A DNA stretch of 64,000 nt. Origin: Streptomyces jeddahensis. GTDB lineage: Bacteria > Actinomycetota > Actinomycetes > Streptomycetales > Streptomycetaceae. The notes under the pieces were generated by a model, which saw only the letters and a program-made list of their open reading frames with translations, had not been told where the DNA came from and did no database searches. A program made the position numbers and the translations under genes. The stretch lies in contig NZ_LOHS01000086.1 of NCBI RefSeq assembly GCF_001642995.1, positions 1 through 64,000 of the forward strand, written 5' to 3'. Positions 7,738 to 16,740 of this stretch are shown in pieces (position 1 is the first letter of the stretch; each line of letters begins with the position of its first letter).

Positions 7738-9105
7738 CTAGAACTGTGCGAAGAACCTCCAGATCTCTGCTTTGGTCCAGGTGGCGACGCCGCTTTCGTT
7801 GGGGGAGCCGTCGACCGGACCGGGTATGTGGCCTCCGTCGAACGCGGCCCATTGGACCGGGTATCCGGCACGGCAGCCCGAGTAGGTGGTGGTGATGTGC
7901 GTTCGGCTGCCCGGCGCGGGCTCGCGCGGGCTCTGCGGGGTGCAGCCGTTGTTGCTGACGAACTTGTCGCGCAGGGACCGTCCTTGCGCGATGTTGAGGA
8001 CGTTGTCGCTGATGCCGTGGATTCCGAAGTAGGCGATGGGCTGGGTGCCACCGCTGCACCCGCTGATCTGGGCGCCGGAGATGACCGCGACGGCCCTGAA
8101 GACGTTGGCCCGGCTGCAGGCGAGTGCGTAGCTCATACCGCCGCCCCAGCTGAATCCCGTGGCGAAACGCTGTGCCGGGTTGACACAGAGGCCGCTCTCG
8201 ATTCGCCGGATCATGTCGTCGACGAAGGTGACGTCCTCACCGCCGGAATTGGCCCAGCCGTTGCCGAGGCCCTGGGGGGCGACGAGGATCGCGCTGTTGT
8301 TCGACTGTTCCTGTTGGCCGTAGTAGGACCAGGCGCTCCCGCTCGTGCCGCCCGAGGCGACGTCGCCGGCGGTTCCGCCCCGCCAGTGGAACGCGAAGAT
8401 CAGCCGGTAGCGGTGGCTGTTGTCGTAATTGGCGGGAACCCTGAGGATGAAGCTGCGGCTCTTGCCGCCGCTCTGAATCGTGTGCGTACCGCTCGTCAGA
8501 GTCGGGGCGCTGCCGCATCCGCCGCCGCCGCCGGACGACAGCTTGACCATCTGCCACTGCTGGTTGGCGCCGCCCCAGTCGGTGTACTGGACGACGTTGC
8601 TGCCGTCGGCGGTGGAGGCGCCTTGCACCTCGACCGCCTTGCCGCTGTTGCGGTTGATCAGCCGGACGTGGCCCCCATCGGAGTCGGCCAGGCGGAACTG
8701 CTGGTTGGCCCCGTTACCGTCGGCCCACTGCTGGATCGCGGCACCGTCGGCGGTCGAGGCGCCGGCCACGTCGAGAACCTTGCCCGAATGCCGGGCCTTG
8801 AGACGGTAGAAGCCGCCGCCGGAGTCCACGAACTGCCACTGCTGGTTGGCTCCGTCGCTGCGCGTCCACTGGCTGACCCGCGCGCCGTCGGCGGTGGACG
8901 CGCCAGAGACGTCCAGCGCCTTGCCGCTGTTGCGATTGACCAGGACGTACCAGGCGTTGGTGTCCACCGTCGCCGCCTCGGCGGGCGCAGGATTCACCAC
9001 GGCGAGCATGCCGATCGCGAGGGTCGCCGCCACCACGGCGGCGACCCGGGACCACCAGCGATGTCTTCCTGGAGGGGCGGGAGAAGCCGCACCGTAGGTC
9101 TTCAT
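7738..9105 (-). CDS. Secreted esterase (PHB depolymerase/feruloyl esterase type) with an N-terminal ricin-type lectin domain
   Basis: A 455-residue secreted protein. A signal peptide ends around AEAA (residues 1-45). A ricin-type beta-trefoil (CBM13) of three similar repeats (about 50-190; QW motifs NQQWQF, NQQFRL, NQQWQM) and a Gly-rich linker follow. The C-terminal alpha/beta hydrolase of the LpqC/feruloyl-esterase family carries the nucleophile motif GFSWGGGMS (Ser about 317), an Asp in ISDNVLN and a His in FDGGHIPGP. It probably removes feruloyl or acetyl esters from arabinoxylan while bound to the polymer. It starts 31 bp after the xylanase gene and a strong terminator follows, so the two form an operon. 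Confidence 0.88.
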   Translation of the reverse strand: MKTYGAASPAPPGRHRWWSRVAAVVAATLAIGMLAVVNPAPAEAATVDTNAWYVLVNRNSGKALDVSGASTADGARVSQWTRSDGANQQWQFVDSGGGFYRLKARHSGKVLDVAGASTADGAAIQQWADGNGANQQFRLADSDGGHVRLINRNSGKAVEVQGASTADGSNVVQYTDWGGANQQWQMVKLSSGGGGGCGSAPTLTSGTHTIQSGGKSRSFILRVPANYDNSHRYRLIFAFHWRGGTAGDVASGGTSGSAWSYYGQQEQSNNSAILVAPQGLGNGWANSGGEDVTFVDDMIRRIESGLCVNPAQRFATGFSWGGGMSYALACSRANVFRAVAVISGAQISGCSGGTQPIAYFGIHGISDNVLNIAQGRSLRDKFVSNNGCTPQSPREPAPGSRTHITTTYSGCRAGYPVQWAAFDGGHIPGPVDGSPNESGVATWTKAEIWRFFAQF

Positions 9106-9136
9106 CGATTCACCCTTTCGTTGGTGGCAGGTCCCA

Positions 9137-10570
9137 TCAGGTGCGGGTCCAGCGCTGGTTGCTGCCGTTCGAGCAGGAGTAGAGCTGGATCAGGGTGCCG
9201 TTGGCGGTGCCGGCTCCGACGGCGTCGAGGCAGAGGCCGGACTGGACGCCGACGATGGATCCGTCTGAGTTGAGGCGCCATTTCTGGTTGTCGCCGCCCC
9301 AGCAGCTGTAGATCTGGACTTTGGCGCCGTTGCCGGTGCCGGCGGCGTCCAGGCACTTGTTGCCGTAGACCCTGAGCTCGCCGGCGGCGGTGTGCGTCCA
9401 CTGCTGGTTGGTGCCGCTGATGCAGTCCCACAGCTGGACCTGGGTGCCGTCGGTGGTGCTGGCGTTCGGCACGTCCAGGCAGCGGCCTGAACCGACGCCC
9501 TTGATCTGTCCGGAACCCGAAGGGGGCGGCGTAGTGGAGCCGCCGTTGAGTGCGTTGAGGACGGCGGTGTAGGCGGGCTTCTTGCTGCCGTCGCCGTTGA
9601 ACAGAAGCGGCGTGTCCTGCGATCGCCAGGAGTCGGTGTCGCGCACGCCCCAGACGGTGATGCCGAGGCAGCGCGGAACGGCCAGGCAGTCGTTGGTCAC
9701 GTTGGCGTAGGTCGTGGCCGGGGCGCCCTGGATGTCGAGTTCGGTGATGGCCACGTCGACGCCGAGGGCGGCGAAGTTCTGCAGGGTGGTGCGGAAGTTG
9801 CTGTTGTAGGGGCTGCCGCTGTTGAAGTGCGCCTGGAAGCCGACACAGTCGATCGGCACGCCGCGCTGCTTGAAGTCCCGGACCATGTTGTACATGGCCT
9901 GGGTCTTGGCCCAGGTCCAGTTCTCGACGTTGTAGTCGTTGTAGCAGAGCTTGGCGGCCGGGTCGGCGGCGCGCGCGGTGCGGAAGGCGACCTCGATCCA
10001 GTCGTTGCCGGTGCGCTGCAGGTTGGAGTCGCGGCGGGCTCCCGTGCTGCCGTCGGCGAAGGCCTCGTTCACGACGTCCCACTGGGCGATCTTGCCCTTG
10101 TAGTGGCCCATCACGCCCTTGATGTGGTCGATCATCGCCTGGCGCAGGTTGCTGCCGCTGAGGCTCTGCATCCAGCCGGGCTGCTGAGAGTGCCAGGCCA
10201 GGGTGTGACCGCGCACCTGCTTGCCGTTCTGCACCGCCCAGTTGTAGACGCGGTCACCGGCGGTGAAGTTGAACTGGCCTCGCTGGGGTTGGGTGGCGTC
10301 GATCTTCATCTCGTTCTCGGCCGTCACCGAGTTGAATTCGCGGGCCGCGATCGACGTGTACGCCGAGTCGCCCAGCCTGCCTGAGGCGATGGCGGTGCCG
10401 AAGTAGCGGCCGCTCTGCGCCGCTGCGGCGCCGAGCGTGCTCTCGGCGGCGTGTGCGGTCGGCGGCGCGACCAGTGCGGCGGCCGCACCGAGGACGCCGA
10501 CGAGCAGCGCCAACAGCAGGCCGCGGGTCTTCCGGCGGATACCGGGTCTGGGAAGGGCATACAAGCCCAT
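9137..10570 (-). CDS. xlnA: Secreted endo-1,4-beta-xylanase, GH10 with CBM13
   Basis: 477 residues, the same length and architecture as Streptomyces XlnA. A signal peptide with an RRK n-region and AHA-A cleavage site (about residue 41) is followed by the GH10 barrel (about 45-345). The acid/base Glu is in WDVVNEAF (about 169) and the nucleophile Glu in ITELDI (about 277). After a Pro/Ser linker comes a ricin-type CBM13 with three repeats (about 360-477; QQWT, QKWRL, QRWTRT). It cleaves internal xylan bonds outside the cell. The start ATG 10570 has GGAGG nine bases upstream. It is cotranscribed with the downstream esterase. Confidence 0.95.
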   Translation of the reverse strand: MGLYALPRPGIRRKTRGLLLALLVGVLGAAAALVAPPTAHAAESTLGAAAAQSGRYFGTAIASGRLGDSAYTSIAAREFNSVTAENEMKIDATQPQRGQFNFTAGDRVYNWAVQNGKQVRGHTLAWHSQQPGWMQSLSGSNLRQAMIDHIKGVMGHYKGKIAQWDVVNEAFADGSTGARRDSNLQRTGNDWIEVAFRTARAADPAAKLCYNDYNVENWTWAKTQAMYNMVRDFKQRGVPIDCVGFQAHFNSGSPYNSNFRTTLQNFAALGVDVAITELDIQGAPATTYANVTNDCLAVPRCLGITVWGVRDTDSWRSQDTPLLFNGDGSKKPAYTAVLNALNGGSTTPPPSGSGQIKGVGSGRCLDVPNASTTDGTQVQLWDCISGTNQQWTHTAAGELRVYGNKCLDAAGTGNGAKVQIYSCWGGDNQKWRLNSDGSIVGVQSGLCLDAVGAGTANGTLIQLYSCSNGSNQRWTRT

Positions 10571-11099
10571 GACTGTGCCTCCAAGGTAGAAATCACGGAA
10601 TGACTGAAGCGCAGGGGAAAGCGTCGTCCGCTCCCACTCGGCAGACGGACGGGGCGGGCCGAAACCCGGGCAGCACGGAATCACCGGACCAGCACAGTTT
10701 GCTCAGGGCCGACGTAGCTCGAAATCTCGAACGATGGCCGGTCACCCAGAGAGGGATGATTGAGGGATTGACGGTGAACCGTCAATACTCATCACAGAGA
10801 AAACTTCCGTTCCTCTCCCGAAAATTTTCCGGGATCCCGTCGAGCTGGACGGTGAACCCTCCGGCGCCGCCGACGGCGGACATCGTAGGGCCCGGGCCGG
10901 GACCAGGATGAGTGTGCGGAAGCTGCTTGCCCAACTTCCCTCCCCCTAAGGACCCTTGGACTAGCGAGCCGAATCGCGAACTTCCGGAGTGCTTCCGGTC
11001 GGCGCGGCAGCTTGCCAAGCCCAAAGGGGAGGAACTGTTTGTGGACAGATCGGCGTCAGACCTTGACCAGAGGCCCCCACATTCCTAGCTTGTGGCGTC
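10571..11099. other. Promoter region of the xylanase operon, no gene seen
   Basis: No convincing coding sequence. It contains a 20-bp operator-like palindrome (10767-10786), a second copy of its core GACGGTGAACC at 10848-10858, and between them a near-palindrome around AAAATTTT (10818-10832). A lone CGAAATCTCG at about 10727 resembles the CGAAA/TTTCG half-sites described for Streptomyces xylanase regulators. The remainder to 11099 shows nothing recognisable. Confidence 0.45.
10767..10786. promoter_or_regulatory. Operator-like palindrome upstream of xlnA
   Basis: Nine-base arms ATTGACGGT and ACCGTCAAT flank a GA centre with no mismatch. The core GACGGTGAACC recurs 78 bp downstream on the plus strand (10848-10858). 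It lies about 200 bp upstream of the xylanase start, so it may also belong to a lost divergent gene. Confidence 0.5.
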
Positions 11100-11620
11100 A
11101 AAGAATCCGGGAACTCTTCGAAAGTTTCCAAACTGTCCCTGTCCCCGGTACGGCCGCTCCGCGGTTCATCGGTGTCACCTCATCCCGCCCCCAAGGAGTC
11201 CCTCTGATGTGGTTTCGCCACCCGTCCCCGGTCCGTCTGAGCCGGTGCCCAGGGCTTCGCAGATGTCCTTGGCCCGTGCTGCGCTTGTCGTCCTCGAGCA
11301 GAGCAAGGATCTGACGGTAGGCGGACGGCAGCGGCTCGGAGCCGCCAGGGTCGCTGTCCTGGGCGATCTGCAAGATGGTCGCCCGGGTGATCTCCAGCCG
11401 CTCCAGCCGGCGCCCCCAGCGGATCCGCGATGCCGCGCTGGCCGGGCGGGTCTCGTAACCGCGGGCGACGCAGCGGTGCAGCAGCAGAGTGCCGAAGGTC
11501 TGCTCGACGATCCACCGCTTCGGCGTCGGCATGAACCCTTTGGTGTTCGGGCCGCGCTGGACCACCTCTATGTCGATGCCCAAGGTGGCGCCGTGGTCGA
11601 GGCTGGCCTCCTAGATGAGT
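11100..11620 (-). pseudogene. IS5-type transposase, 3' fragment
   Basis: The minus-strand frame contains NTKGFMPTPKRWIVEQTFGT and then LLLHRCVARGYETRPASAASRIRW. This is the last part of a DDE transposase domain, with the catalytic Glu region in RWIVEQTFG. Upstream codons (SLDHGATLGIDIEVVQ) run into a stop near 11611 and the N-terminal two thirds are absent. No terminal inverted repeats could be paired. A further short frame at 11611-11800 with CPACG may be more mobile-element debris. Confidence 0.65.
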
Positions 11621-11862
11621 GGGGCGCGCCCCGCCCCGCAGGGGAGGTACGGGCCGTCGGTCATGACGCTCGTTTGACGCTCTGGGCGCCCGCACGCGGG
11701 ACAGTGGGCCGAAAAGCCGGTCTTGAACTGCACTTTCCTGTTCCTGCTCAGGCCGACGTCTTTCCGATGACGCATCATGTGGAGTGCGCGGCACGGGCAT
11801 GAGCCTGATGGACACCACCGACGGGGTGGCATCGTCGGAAGCACAGATGTCTCAGTAAGAAA

Positions 11863-11897
11863 CGGGGCCCCGAGCCGTTGAACGACTCGGGGCCCCG
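11863..11897 (-). terminator. Strong intrinsic terminator of the LVIVD-repeat gene
   Basis: A perfect 12-bp GC stem (CGGGGCCCCGAG and its complement) with an 11-nt loop lies 17 bp past the stop codon of the minus-strand gene. On that strand it is followed by TTTCTTACTGAG, a short T-rich run. Confidence 0.85.
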
Positions 11898-11913
11898 CAG
11901 CGTTCAGCCCGGC

Positions 11914-13773
11914 TCAGCCACCGGTGTACTGGAAGATGTAGAGCCCGAAGTCGCGGTCGGACGCCGCCACATATTCCCTGCCGAAGTGGTTGAAGGTCTG
12001 GACGCCCCAGAAGTTGTTGCCGCCCTTGTCGATGAAGCGGCCGACCTCCACGAGCTTGTCCTTCTTGATCTTCGCGACCCGGAAGCCTCCCGCGTAGTAC
12101 GAGAAGTACGCGAGGTCGGGCCGTACCTGCGAGGCCGCCACCTCATGGATCGACAGGTCGCCGGAACCAGATGCGTGCGCCGGGTCGTGCGCCTCCGGGA
12201 TCGCGTAGGTGTCCAGCTCGGTCATCTTGCCGCCCTTGGTGCGGTACAGATGCGCGTAGCCCCAGCCGTCGAAGTACGACGAGAAGGTGAGCTGGTCGCC
12301 CTTGGTGCCGATGTCCACCGGAAGTGTTGCCGGTGCCGTGCCGGCGAGGCAGTCGTCGTTGTTGTAGGGCTGGTCGAAGACGGCGAAGCCCTGCGAACGC
12401 GGCGCGACACCGAAGGTGGGCAGGGAGCCTTCGACGCTCATCCCGGACTGGGCGTCGCAGGCGTCGGAGCCGGTGCGGTTGAAGACGAGGATCGCGTCGT
12501 AGCCGCCGGCTGCCTCGACCTTGGCGGCCTTCTCGGTGAAGGTGCACACGCCGCGCTCCACGACGGCGATGTCGACGGCCGCGGGGTCACCCGCGGGGAC
12601 GGCCGGGCTGTCGTTGCACGCGAGCCCTGCGTACACCGTGCCGCCGCTGACGGACTTGCCTTCCTCCAGGGGGATGCCCTGGCCGGCGGTGATGGCGGTG
12701 TCATCGTCGAGGTTGCGGGCGGACAGGGCGTACGGGGCGAAGTCCTCGTCCGCGCCGATGACATACCGGTTGTCGAGGGTGAACTCGGCCTGGTGGCCGT
12801 TGCCCTCCGGCGCCACCGTGAGACCGCTCTCGGCGGCCTCGGGGTCGGGGTCGGTGAAGTCGGTGTCACCGATGTACGTCAGGTTCTTCGGGTCGGTCAC
12901 GTCGAGAGCCACGTACCCGGCGTCCCAGTACGAGGCCAGCAGGACCTGGCGGCCGTGGATCGTCTTGACGACCATGTCGTGCAGGAAGATCTCGGTGAGG
13001 TTGGCCGGGGCTTCCTGGACGATCTGCGGGAAGGTTTCGTCGAGGTCGTACTCGGCGATGAGCTGCGCCTTGGTGGGGTCGGTGATGTCGACGATGTCGA
13101 CGTCCGTGCCCTCTTCGTTGTCGACGATGACGGCGTACGCCTTGCTGCCCGCGTCCCACGCGAAGACGCTGTGGATCTGGCGGGCGATCTCCGTCTGCTC
13201 GCCTTCGAGGGTGAAGTCGCCGACACCCTCTGCCAGTACCTTGGGCTCGGTCGGCTTGGTCACGTCGTAGATGTTCATGCCGCCGGAACCGGTCTCGCCG
13301 CAGATCTCGTTGTTGCTGACGAGGATGTCGCCGGTGAAGGCGGGTGTGGATATGTGCACCGTCTGGATGCCCTCACCTGGGGCGCTGCCGGCCGGTGCCG
13401 GGATGAAGCCGGCCACCTTCGGCTTGGCGGGGTTGCGGATGTCCACCACGTGCACGCCGGTGTTGTCACAGCCCACGCCGCCCCAGGAGGCGAGGTAGGC
13501 GTACCCCTTGAAGACCCCGACGTCGGCGATCTTCCCTTCGGTGACATGGGGCAGCTTCAGCTTGCTGACGAGGCGGACGTTCTTGCTCGTGGCCGGCAGA
13601 TGGCCGTCGTGGCCGCCGTGCTGGTCGTGGTCGTGGGTGGCGGCGGCGTTGTCGATGGCACCGTCGTTGCTGGAGACGCCGTCGTGTCCTTGCGCTGAGC
13701 CGGCGAGGCCGGTCGCGGCGAAGACCATCGCCGCGACAAGGCTTACGCCGACCCGTCTATGGGCTCTGCGCAT
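11914..13773 (-). CDS. Secreted LVIVD-repeat protein with an inserted protease-associated (PA) domain
   Basis: 619 residues. A signal peptide (residues 1-29, ending SAQGHDG) is followed by a His/Asp-rich stretch (THDHDQHGGHDGH) that could bind metal. LVIVD beta-propeller repeats come next (VHVVDIRNPAKPKVAGF, MNIYDVTKPTEPKVL, VDIVDITDPTKAQLI, VALDVTDPKNLTYI), interrupted at about residues 370-490 by a PA-type domain (GLACNDSPAV..., VVERGVCTFTEKAAKVEAAG). The start ATG 13773 has GGAGGGG upstream. It is a monocistronic extracellular protein of unknown function; such propellers bind proteins or peptides rather than catalyse. It is common in Streptomyces. Confidence 0.85.
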   Translation of the reverse strand: MRRAHRRVGVSLVAAMVFAATGLAGSAQGHDGVSSNDGAIDNAAATHDHDQHGGHDGHLPATSKNVRLVSKLKLPHVTEGKIADVGVFKGYAYLASWGGVGCDNTGVHVVDIRNPAKPKVAGFIPAPAGSAPGEGIQTVHISTPAFTGDILVSNNEICGETGSGGMNIYDVTKPTEPKVLAEGVGDFTLEGEQTEIARQIHSVFAWDAGSKAYAVIVDNEEGTDVDIVDITDPTKAQLIAEYDLDETFPQIVQEAPANLTEIFLHDMVVKTIHGRQVLLASYWDAGYVALDVTDPKNLTYIGDTDFTDPDPEAAESGLTVAPEGNGHQAEFTLDNRYVIGADEDFAPYALSARNLDDDTAITAGQGIPLEEGKSVSGGTVYAGLACNDSPAVPAGDPAAVDIAVVERGVCTFTEKAAKVEAAGGYDAILVFNRTGSDACDAQSGMSVEGSLPTFGVAPRSQGFAVFDQPYNNDDCLAGTAPATLPVDIGTKGDQLTFSSYFDGWGYAHLYRTKGGKMTELDTYAIPEAHDPAHASGSGDLSIHEVAASQVRPDLAYFSYYAGGFRVAKIKKDKLVEVGRFIDKGGNNFWGVQTFNHFGREYVAASDRDFGLYIFQYTGG

Positions 13774-13818
13774 GTTCCCCTCCACTCGTAGGGCCGGGAT
13801 CACCGGCCCAGGACGAGA

Positions 13819-13844
13819 CGATGCCGGTCGATCGACCGGCATCG
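13819..13844. promoter_or_regulatory. 26-bp perfect palindrome upstream of the LVIVD gene
   Basis: The arms (CGATGCCGGTCGA and its exact complement) meet without spacer, 46 bp upstream of ATG 13773. It could be a dimer-binding operator or an RNA hairpin in the leader. No second copy was noticed in the window. Confidence 0.5.
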
Positions 13845-14005
13845 GAAAGCTACTTGGCGCCTCAGCCGCCTGACAGCCCTTTAACCCAACTGTATTTTCG
13901 GATACTTGAGGGCATGGCGTGCAAGCGCACGACTTGTGGGGTTCCGTCCCTGTCGGGTGGTCACTTGGCGTCCAAGCACGCCCGCGAAACACAGCCCCAG
14001 AGCCG

Positions 14006-14437
14006 TCAGTACACGTGAGGGCCACCTGTGAGCTGCGGCTTGCCGCGCGGTACGAGCACCAGGGCCACCACTGCGCCGACGGCGGCCGCCACGGCACAGA
14101 CGGTGAACGCGTCGGTGAAGCCGCCGATCACGCCGTGTTCGAGGCCGGATGCCGCGACTGTGGAGACGACTGCCACGCCGATCGAACCGCCCACCTCGTG
14201 CAAGGTATTGACGACTCCGGAAGCCAGACCTGCTTCCCTGTGCTCAACCATGGCCAGTGCCGTGGTGGTGGCGGTGACGAAGACCGCACCGATCCCGAAG
14301 GAGGCGATCACGAAGCCCGGCAGCAGACCCGCGTACAAGCTGCCCGTATCGGACAGCCGGGTCAGCGGGATGGTTCCGGCGGCCGCGATCACCATTCCGC
14401 CGACGGCGGTCGGGCGGCTGCCGATCCTGCCGACGTG
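14006..14437 (-). pseudogene. C-terminal fragment of a DHA2-family MFS drug transporter
   Basis: About 140 residues equal the last four transmembrane helices of an EmrB/QacA-type exporter: GRIGSRPTAVGGMVIAAAGT, a membrane segment with GFVIASFGIGAVFVTATT, and EAGLASGVVNTLHEVGGSIG, the family's conserved late loop. The first ten helices are absent, and upstream DNA (14440-14600) leads straight to a second MFS gene. It is not functional by itself. Confidence 0.8.
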
Positions 14438-14511
14438 TGGGCAGGAGCTCGGCAAATTGGTCCCAGAGGGGTTCGAATAGGCAAGATGGCAGCGCGGGCA
14501 CGGCTGTCCTT

Positions 14512-14551
14512 CGCGATCACTGAGAAGCGATTCCCAAACCGAGGGACACGG
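14512..14551. repeat. Left imperfect inverted repeat flanking the MFS/TetR cassette
   Basis: The reverse complement of this segment matches 16991-17018 over 28 bases with one mismatch (core CTCGGTTTGGGAATCGCTTC), and its outer end CGCGATCAC matches GTGATCGCG at 17036-17044. The right copy has about 14 extra bases between the two matching parts. Confidence 0.6.
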
Positions 14552-14600
14552 ATGACCCTCGAACTTGCATGTACATCAGGCTCGGCGGTGCCGAGGTCGC

Positions 14601-16076
14601 TCAGACCTCAGCGGGTGGTGCGTCAGGAGTGGTGTCCTGGTCTTGGGGTTTGGGGTCGGCTCGGCGCGGCAGCAGGAGGCAGAGTGGCACCGCTGCGGCG
14701 GTGAACGCGGCGGCCCACCAGAAGGCGTCGCCGAATCCAGAGGCCAGGGCGGCCCGGGTGTGGGTGCTGGCGGTGGCGTGCTGCAGGATCGTGACGAGGA
14801 TCGCGGTGCCGATGGAGCCGCCGATCTGCTGGGCGACGCGGCTGATGCTGGAGGCGGCCGGGATCTCCTGGCGTCGCAGTCCGACGAAGGCGCCGCCCAT
14901 CAAGGCGATCATGGCCGCGCCCAGCCCGAGGCCGCGGACGAACAGCACGGCCATCAGCATGGTGTTGTCCGTGGTGGCAGTGACGAAGCCGAACGGCACG
15001 GTGGCTGCGAAGGTGACGGCGAAGGCGATGACGGCGACCGGGCACGCCCCGATGCGGTCCATGTACTTGCCGGCCAGCGAACGGGACAACAGGGTGCCCA
15101 TACCCTGCGGGATGAGCAGCAGCGCGGCGCCCAGGGCGGATTCGCCGCGGACCTGCTGCCAGTACAGCGGCATGAGCAGCATGGCCCCGTAGAGGGCGGC
15201 TCCGGCCAGTAGCAGCAGCGCCGTGGACGAGGCCAGGGCCCGGTGGCGGAGCAGGCGGATGTCGAGCAGGGCGTCGGCTCCGCGCCGAAGGGCCCAGGCG
15301 ACGTAGCCGGTAAGCAGGACGACTCCAGCGAGCAGAGGCAGCCCGGCCTTGAGGCCGGCGAACCCGTCTGGTCCACCGAACTGCGTCAGGCCGTAGATGA
15401 CGGTGGCGATGCCGGGCGAGAGTAGCAGCATGCCCACGAGGTCCAGGCGGGGGCCGGTCCCGGGGCGAGGCCCGTCTTTGGGCAGGTTGCGCCAGGCCAG
15501 GTAGCCGCCGACGAGGCAGAAGGGGATGTTGAACAGGAAGATCCAGCGCCAGTCGCCCAGGTGCAGGATGACGCCGCCGATCACCGGGCCGATCACCGGG
15601 CCCAGGGCGGTGGGCACGGTGATCAGCGACATGACCTTGCCGATGTTGCGGCCCCCAGCGGCCTGCATGACCAGCGTGGCCATCAGCACCATCATGATCC
15701 CGCCGCCGATGCCCTGGAGAACGCGGAATGCGATCAGGCTCGGGGCGTTCCACGCCGCGGCGCACAGCATCGACCCGGCGAAGAACAGGCCCAGGGCGAG
15801 GATCCACAGCCGCTTGCCGCCCAGGACCGACTGGGCCCAGCCGACGGCCGGCATCGTGGCGGACAGGGCCAGCAGGTAGGCGGTGGTCACCCACTGGATG
15901 GTGGCAAGCGAGGCGTGTAGTTGCCCGGCGAGGCTGTCGATGGCGATGCTCATGATCGTGGTGTCGAAGATGACGGCGAGCGCGCCGACGATCAACGTGC
16001 AGGTCAGGCGCCGCAAGGCCGGGTCGACCCGGTTGGAACCGGGGATGGGTGGTGACTGGACACCGCTGGCGTTCAT
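14601..16076 (-). CDS. DHA2-family MFS multidrug exporter
   Basis: 491 residues with about 14 predicted transmembrane segments. Motif C-like GPVIGPVIGGVI is in helix 5, and the early RVLQGIGGGIMM and DTTIMSIAIDSLA segments are typical of EmrB/QacA proton-drug antiporters. It starts at ATG 16076. A TetR gene is divergently transcribed 94 bp away with two matching operator sites between, so drug-induced derepression is likely. Cassette-like inverted repeats flank the pair. Substrate unknown. Confidence 0.9.
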   Translation of the reverse strand: MNASGVQSPPIPGSNRVDPALRRLTCTLIVGALAVIFDTTIMSIAIDSLAGQLHASLATIQWVTTAYLLALSATMPAVGWAQSVLGGKRLWILALGLFFAGSMLCAAAWNAPSLIAFRVLQGIGGGIMMVLMATLVMQAAGGRNIGKVMSLITVPTALGPVIGPVIGGVILHLGDWRWIFLFNIPFCLVGGYLAWRNLPKDGPRPGTGPRLDLVGMLLLSPGIATVIYGLTQFGGPDGFAGLKAGLPLLAGVVLLTGYVAWALRRGADALLDIRLLRHRALASSTALLLLAGAALYGAMLLMPLYWQQVRGESALGAALLLIPQGMGTLLSRSLAGKYMDRIGACPVAVIAFAVTFAATVPFGFVTATTDNTMLMAVLFVRGLGLGAAMIALMGGAFVGLRRQEIPAASSISRVAQQIGGSIGTAILVTILQHATASTHTRAALASGFGDAFWWAAAFTAAAVPLCLLLPRRADPKPQDQDTTPDAPPAEV

Positions 16077-16087
16077 GGACGCCCCCT

Positions 16088-16156
16088 TAAGATAAAGTCG
16101 CCTATCTTACGGAGGTCAGGCTAGGGCGCTAATCTAAGATAGGCAAATCTATCTAA
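16088..16156. promoter_or_regulatory. Two TetR-type operators between MFS and TetR genes
   Basis: Site A (16088-16109) is TAAGATA-N8-TATCTTA, an exact inverted repeat. Site B (16135-16156) is TAAGATA-N8-TATCTAA, one mismatch. Identical length and layout, 47 bp apart, placed to cover both divergent promoters. Confidence 0.8.
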
Positions 16157-16170
16157 CTGGAGGAGCGACG

Positions 16171-16740
16171 ATGTCCGAACGGCGCCGCGGAGCGGCCCTG
16201 GAGAATGCGCTGCTAGACGCGGCCTGGGAAGAGCTCGCGGCCACCGGCTACGCCAGGTTCACCATGGACGCCGTCGTCAAGCGCGCCGGCACCAGCCCTC
16301 CGGTCCTCTACCGCCGCTGGCCCGACCGCGACGCACTCGTCAGGGCGACCCTCGTCCACATCCTGCACAAGAACGTCCTGGCCGTTCCCGACACCGGAAG
16401 CCTGCGCGAGGACGTCCTGACCCTCATGCGGGAGATCAACGCCACCCGCGTCCAGCTCGTCACCGTCATGAGCGTGTACCTGGCCGATTACCACCAGGCG
16501 ACCGGGACCAGCCCCAGAGAACTGCTCGATCCCTCCGAGACCGGCCGCAAGCAAGCCATCGACACGATCTACCACCGTGCCGTCGACCGCGGGGAAGTCA
16601 AGGCGGAGCACCTCACCGAACGCATCAAGACCCTGCCCTTCGACATGCTTCGTCACGAGTTCCTGACGACCTTCGCCGCCGTACCTGACCAGGTTCTCGA
16701 AGAGATCGTCGACACGCTCTTCCTCCCCCTGGTGCGTTGA
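16171..16740 (+). CDS. TetR-family repressor of the adjacent MFS exporter
   Basis: 189 residues. The N-terminal HTH (about 15-60) reads ARFTMDAVVKRAGTSPPVLY and continues RRWPDRDALV, the usual TetR recognition-helix region. The C-terminal ligand domain is of the TetR_C_11 type (HEFLTTFAAVPDQVLEEIVD). The start ATG 16171 has GGAGGAG upstream. Its likely target is the pair of 22-bp operators just upstream, repressing both itself and the exporter. Confidence 0.88.
   Translation: MSERRRGAALENALLDAAWEELAATGYARFTMDAVVKRAGTSPPVLYRRWPDRDALVRATLVHILHKNVLAVPDTGSLREDVLTLMREINATRVQLVTVMSVYLADYHQATGTSPRELLDPSETGRKQAIDTIYHRAVDRGEVKAEHLTERIKTLPFDMLRHEFLTTFAAVPDQVLEEIVDTLFLPLVR

Noticed and set aside
6946..9273. 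A 775-codon plus-strand ORF
   Set aside because: It is antisense to the CoA-transferase remnant and the lectin/esterase gene. Its composition is the usual GC-bias shadow; the minus-strand frames have domains, signal peptide and RBS.
10782..11024. An 80-codon ORF upstream of xlnA
   Set aside because: Spans the regulatory palindromes and has no homology or RBS; regarded as chance.
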